A stretch of 64,000 nucleotides of DNA, taken from assembly GCA_903878085.1 (NCBI GenBank), contig CAIRGJ010000062.1, forward strand, positions 158,340-222,339. Reading direction: 5' to 3'. The stretch is from an uncultured Hyphomicrobiales bacterium (GTDB lineage: Bacteria; Pseudomonadota; Alphaproteobacteria; Rhizobiales; Xanthobacteraceae). The number at the start of each line of letters is the position of its first letter. Positions within the stretch are counted from its first letter, which is position 1. The notes under the pieces are model-generated. The model saw only the letters and a program-made list of their open reading frames with translations. It had not been told where the DNA came from and made no database searches. The translations under genes and the position numbers were made by a program. Shown here one piece after another: positions 60,973 through 64,000 of the stretch.

Positions 60973-62946
60973 TTACCGAACCGCGACGCGCGCGGGCTTG
61001 CGCGCCATGATGCCGTCGAGCCGTTCGCGTTCGGTTTCGAAGGCGGCGAGCATCGGGCCCTGCAACTCGCGGCCGCGCGGCAGCTTGATGCGCATCGGAT
61101 CGACGAAGCGGCCGTTGACGCGGATTTCGTAATGCACGTGCGAGCCGGTCGACAGGCCGGTCGAGCCGACGAAGCCGATCACCTGACCCTGGCGCACGCG
61201 CGTGCCTTCATCGACGCCGCGCGCATAGGCGCTCATATGGCCGTAGGCCGATTCATATCCGTTGTTGTGCCGCAGCAGGATGAATTTGCCGTAGCCCGAT
61301 TCCCAGCCGGCCTTTTCGACCACGCCGTTGCCGGAGGCGTAAATCGGCGTGCCGGTCGGCGCCGCCCAGTCCACGCCGGTGTGCATCTTGGTATAGCCGA
61401 GGATCGGATGCCGCCTGATGCCGAATGACGAGCGCATGATGCCTTCGGCCACCGGCTTGCGCACCAGGAACTTCTTCGCGCTCTTGCCGGCGTCGTCATA
61501 ATAATCGACCAGCCCGTCGTCCGGCGACTGGAAGCGATAAAATTTCTTTGACTCGCCGCCGACCGTGAGCGCGGCGAACAGCACGTCGTTGCGGCTGTCG
61601 GCGGCTGGCGTTTCTTCTTCGCCGGCGTAAAGCACCTCGAAGGAATCGCCCGGCTGCACCTTGCGCTGGAAATCGACGTCGTACGAATAGATGCGGATCA
61701 ACTCGTCGATGATCGGCCGCGGCACCTGGTTGCGCATCGCGGTCTCGTAGACGCTTTGATAGAGCCGCACGCCGGACGTATCGTTGGGGTCGTTGTCTTC
61801 GCTGCTGTCCGCCACTTCGGTGTCGACGTTCTTCACATCGACCGACACGTATTTGCCGGTATCGGACAGCGCCACCACGGCATCGACCGAGGCGTCGCTG
61901 GCGATGATCACGCGGATCGGCTGCAGCCGCTGCGGCGCTCCGGGCACGGCGGCCAGCAACACGCGCAGCTTCTGGCCATCCTTGATGCCGCCATCGCGGC
62001 CGCGCGGGCCGAGGATTTTGGCGATCGCGCCGATATCGTCCGGCGATGCGCCCAGGTCGCGCAAGATAGCGGCGAGGTTATCGCCTTTCTTGACGGCGAT
62101 AACGCGCTCGTTGAACGCATTGCCGCCGGTAGCTTGGGTCGTGGTCTTCGGCAGCAGGGTGATGTTCTCGGGAACGATGCGCGCGTCGAAGCCGGCATAA
62201 GGATCGGCGGTGCCGACGCCGGCATAGGCCAGCTTGATGCCGGTGATGTTGTCGGCCGTCGGCATCTGATTGGTGTTCTTGTTGCTCCACTCGGCGGCGT
62301 CGCGTACGCGCGCAGTGACGTCGTCGTTCGGCGTCTGCAAGGCGATGCGCAGCTTCGGCATCATCGGCGCCAGATCGCGCATCACGAATGCGACCTCGGC
62401 ATCCGGCTCGGCCCCCGGCGCGCCTTCCGGCGCGGCGGTGTCGCCGGGGCCGGCTTCGGCCAGCATGCGTTGCGGATTGAAGGCAGGGATGTTGGCGGAA
62501 AGTTCCGAAACGCTCAGCGACAGATTGCCGGCGAGCCGGACAAACGGGCGCACCCGCACCACTTCGTGGTTGCCGGCCCGCGTGATGGTGGAGACGCGGA
62601 TCACCTGGCGGGCGAAGGTCGGTTCTTCCGCGGTCGGCAAGCGGTCGCTCTTGCGTGCGCCGAGCTTGTCGCCGCCGACGCCGAGCGCGCCGCGCAGCGC
62701 CACCTCGACGCGTTCCGGCAGCGAGGCAAAATTAGTCTCGCCGTCGAGCGATGTGAAAACGGCGCCGCCCATTAATGCTGCGCCGCAAAGAGCCGTTAGA
62801 ATTGTGCCGGCAAACCACTGCACGGAAACGCGGCGGCGATCGACGAAACCGCTGGTGCCGCCGTCGACGGACAGCGGCGGCTCGTTGCCGAGCTCGACGA
62901 CGTCTGCCTGGCGTCGATATGCGCCGCGCGACCGTGTCTGCTCCAA
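60973..62946 (-). CDS. M23-family peptidoglycan DD-metallopeptidase
   Basis: 657-residue envelope protein starting at TTG 62946. A cytoplasmic N-terminus, one TM (VQWFAGTILTALCGAALMGGAVFTS, about 42-66), a long periplasmic region with a LysM/OapA-like segment (VIAVKKGDNLAAILRDLGASPDDIGAIAKILG, about 286-318), and a C-terminal M23 domain with metal ligands HTGVDWAAPTGTP (HxxxD) and HVHYEIRVNG (HxH), plus GYESAYGHMS. Probably an elongation or division endopeptidase; full length. Confidence 0.92.
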   Translation of the reverse strand: MEQTRSRGAYRRQADVVELGNEPPLSVDGGTSGFVDRRRVSVQWFAGTILTALCGAALMGGAVFTSLDGETNFASLPERVEVALRGALGVGGDKLGARKSDRLPTAEEPTFARQVIRVSTITRAGNHEVVRVRPFVRLAGNLSLSVSELSANIPAFNPQRMLAEAGPGDTAAPEGAPGAEPDAEVAFVMRDLAPMMPKLRIALQTPNDDVTARVRDAAEWSNKNTNQMPTADNITGIKLAYAGVGTADPYAGFDARIVPENITLLPKTTTQATGGNAFNERVIAVKKGDNLAAILRDLGASPDDIGAIAKILGPRGRDGGIKDGQKLRVLLAAVPGAPQRLQPIRVIIASDASVDAVVALSDTGKYVSVDVKNVDTEVADSSEDNDPNDTSGVRLYQSVYETAMRNQVPRPIIDELIRIYSYDVDFQRKVQPGDSFEVLYAGEEETPAADSRNDVLFAALTVGGESKKFYRFQSPDDGLVDYYDDAGKSAKKFLVRKPVAEGIMRSSFGIRRHPILGYTKMHTGVDWAAPTGTPIYASGNGVVEKAGWESGYGKFILLRHNNGYESAYGHMSAYARGVDEGTRVRQGQVIGFVGSTGLSTGSHVHYEIRVNGRFVDPMRIKLPRGRELQGPMLAAFETERERLDGIMARKPARVAVR

Positions 62947-63275
62947 GCTCGCCGTCCCCTGCGCCTGCGATCGAAGATGGCTCGCCGCCCGTTAGCTTAA
63001 GCCACCGTCGGCAGGCCTTGAATCGATGGCGGCACGATGCCGGTTGCCCCGCGACCCGTCAATGACGGCCCCAGGCGATCGATTTGGCCTTACTGACGGT
63101 AGCTTGCTGCCTCCGCGGGCGATTCCATCCCTGAACTGGAGCCCAAGGACGACCCAGGAATATGGCTTGAGTGCGGCGCGGCATTAACTAATCGTTTTTC
63201 CGGCCGACTCAGAAAGCCCTGGAAAGCCTGGGATAAATTGATGTGACAGAGATGCGAAAAGTTGGAGATTTTCGG
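62947..63275. other. Intergenic region upstream of rrn promoter
   Basis: About 330 bp without a credible gene. The M23 gene and the rRNA operon diverge from it. I see no further promoter or operator with confidence. Confidence 0.5.
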
Positions 63276-63305
63276 TTGACAGGGAACGGAGCCAAAGCCT
63301 ATATA
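63276..63305 (+). promoter_or_regulatory. rRNA operon promoter
   Basis: TTGACA (63276-63281), an 18-nt spacer and TATATA (63300-63305) form a near-consensus sigma-70 promoter about 390 nt before the 16S gene. The upstream stretch GCGAAAAGTTGGAGATTTTCGG could contribute as an UP-like element. Confidence 0.8.
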
Positions 63306-63693
63306 CCGGCCATCGGCGCGCTGTACCGCTTACGGCGTGATCGCGCGCCTCTGATGCTCCTCACTGGAACAGTGAACCACCATCCGATAGTCATCGGGTG
63401 ATGTGGAGCTTCGACGACCCTCCGGGTAACCGGAGGTTGGGGTCTCCCAAGATCCCGGGCTGTTTGAAAAGTGAATCGGAAGAAAGAGAAACGTGGACGG
63501 CGGGGTCCTTGCGGACCGGCAGTTTCGTGTCGAAGCAATTCAACATGAGGCTACGGTCGGAAGAGACTTCTGACGGTCTACGTTTTCAAAGGTACATACG
63601 CTGGTCATTCTCACGAGTGATCAGTGGGTGGACCTCGTCAAAACGTGAAATTTTGCGCAAGCGAGAAGACCAGTCAGGGATAAATTTCTCATC
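63306..63693 (+). ncRNA. rrn leader
   Basis: Transcribed 5' leader of the rRNA operon. It contains TTTGAAAAGTGAATCGGAAG and AAAGAGAAACGTGGACGGCG, resembling Rhizobiales rrn leader/antitermination sequence, and complementary blocks such as GCTGGTCATTCTC / GAGAAGACCAGT that can form the 16S processing stem. ORFs called in it are rejected. Confidence 0.7.

Positions 63694-64000
<307 letters not shown>

Overview
The window is a stretch of a GC-rich alphaproteobacterial chromosome, most likely Hyphomicrobiales (Rhizobiales) near the Bradyrhizobiaceae/Xanthobacteraceae. The grounds are the 16S rRNA 5' end, two SAM-II riboswitches (a class typical of Alphaproteobacteria), a Rhizobiales-type long dCTP deaminase, OpgC, a TIGR02302/DUF4175 protein, DUF2336 proteins around a chemotaxis operon, and Rhizobiales-type extragenic palindromes. 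The assignment is inference from gene content; no database was searched.

Layout. 1-7.6 kb: hslO (cut by the window edge), an L,D-transpeptidase, apaG, an opgC-SGNH-SGNH group, metZ under a SAM-II riboswitch, dcd, and tRNA-Gly(CCC). 7.58-8.81 kb: a small AT-richer element inserted in the tRNA 3' end, bounded by a 46-bp direct repeat and carrying three small unknown genes but no integrase. 8.8-21.4 kb: a chemotaxis locus (cheW, MCP, solo Cache protein, a 33-codon ORF ending in a CheR-docking tail, cheR, cheD, cheB, a STAS-CheY fusion, cheA, cheY, an unknown gene, DUF2336), followed by an opposing pair made of a receiver protein and a degenerate Hpt-like protein. 21.9-24.1 kb: tandem Crp/Fnr paralogs, the second frameshifted by an 8-bp tandem duplication, then a decayed Hpt gene. 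24.2-38.6 kb: DUF3108, a polysaccharide deacetylase, SCO1, a glycosyltransferase pseudogene lacking its catalytic core, a cobalamin adenosyltransferase, etfBA with a 3-hydroxyacyl-CoA dehydrogenase, an ArsR-SRPBCC-VOC-MAPEG group, TlpA, and argH-lptM-lysA. 38.6-48.8 kb: TIGR02302, zinc-ribbon protein, ftsEX-ydcF-plsC, a lysine-tailed basic protein, and a decayed zone (TPR fragment, AraC regulator, porin remnant). 48.9-58 kb: DUF2125, a chorismate mutase-hisC-tyrA operon, SAM-II-metX-metW, two CHAP-like secreted proteins, MOSC. 58-64 kb: clpB, an M23 peptidase, then the promoter, leader and first ~300 nt of a 16S rRNA gene.

How genes work together. metZ (O-succinylhomoserine sulfhydrylase) and metX-metW are under near-identical SAM-II aptamers, each followed by an intrinsic terminator, so both methionine steps should be shut off by the same ligand. 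The che operon has a complete excitation and adaptation set (CheA, CheW, CheY, CheR, CheB, CheD). Its MCP ends in a DWKEF pentapeptide that should dock CheR, and the same tail recurs as a separate small ORF immediately before cheR.

The most unusual items are that small tether-like ORF, the integrase-less tRNA-Gly element, the STAS-CheY fusion, the receiver with a FliM-like C-terminal docking motif paired with a His-less Hpt-like protein, and the 8-bp duplication that breaks a Crp/Fnr paralog. Everything is read directly from sequence; family names rest on motif recognition.
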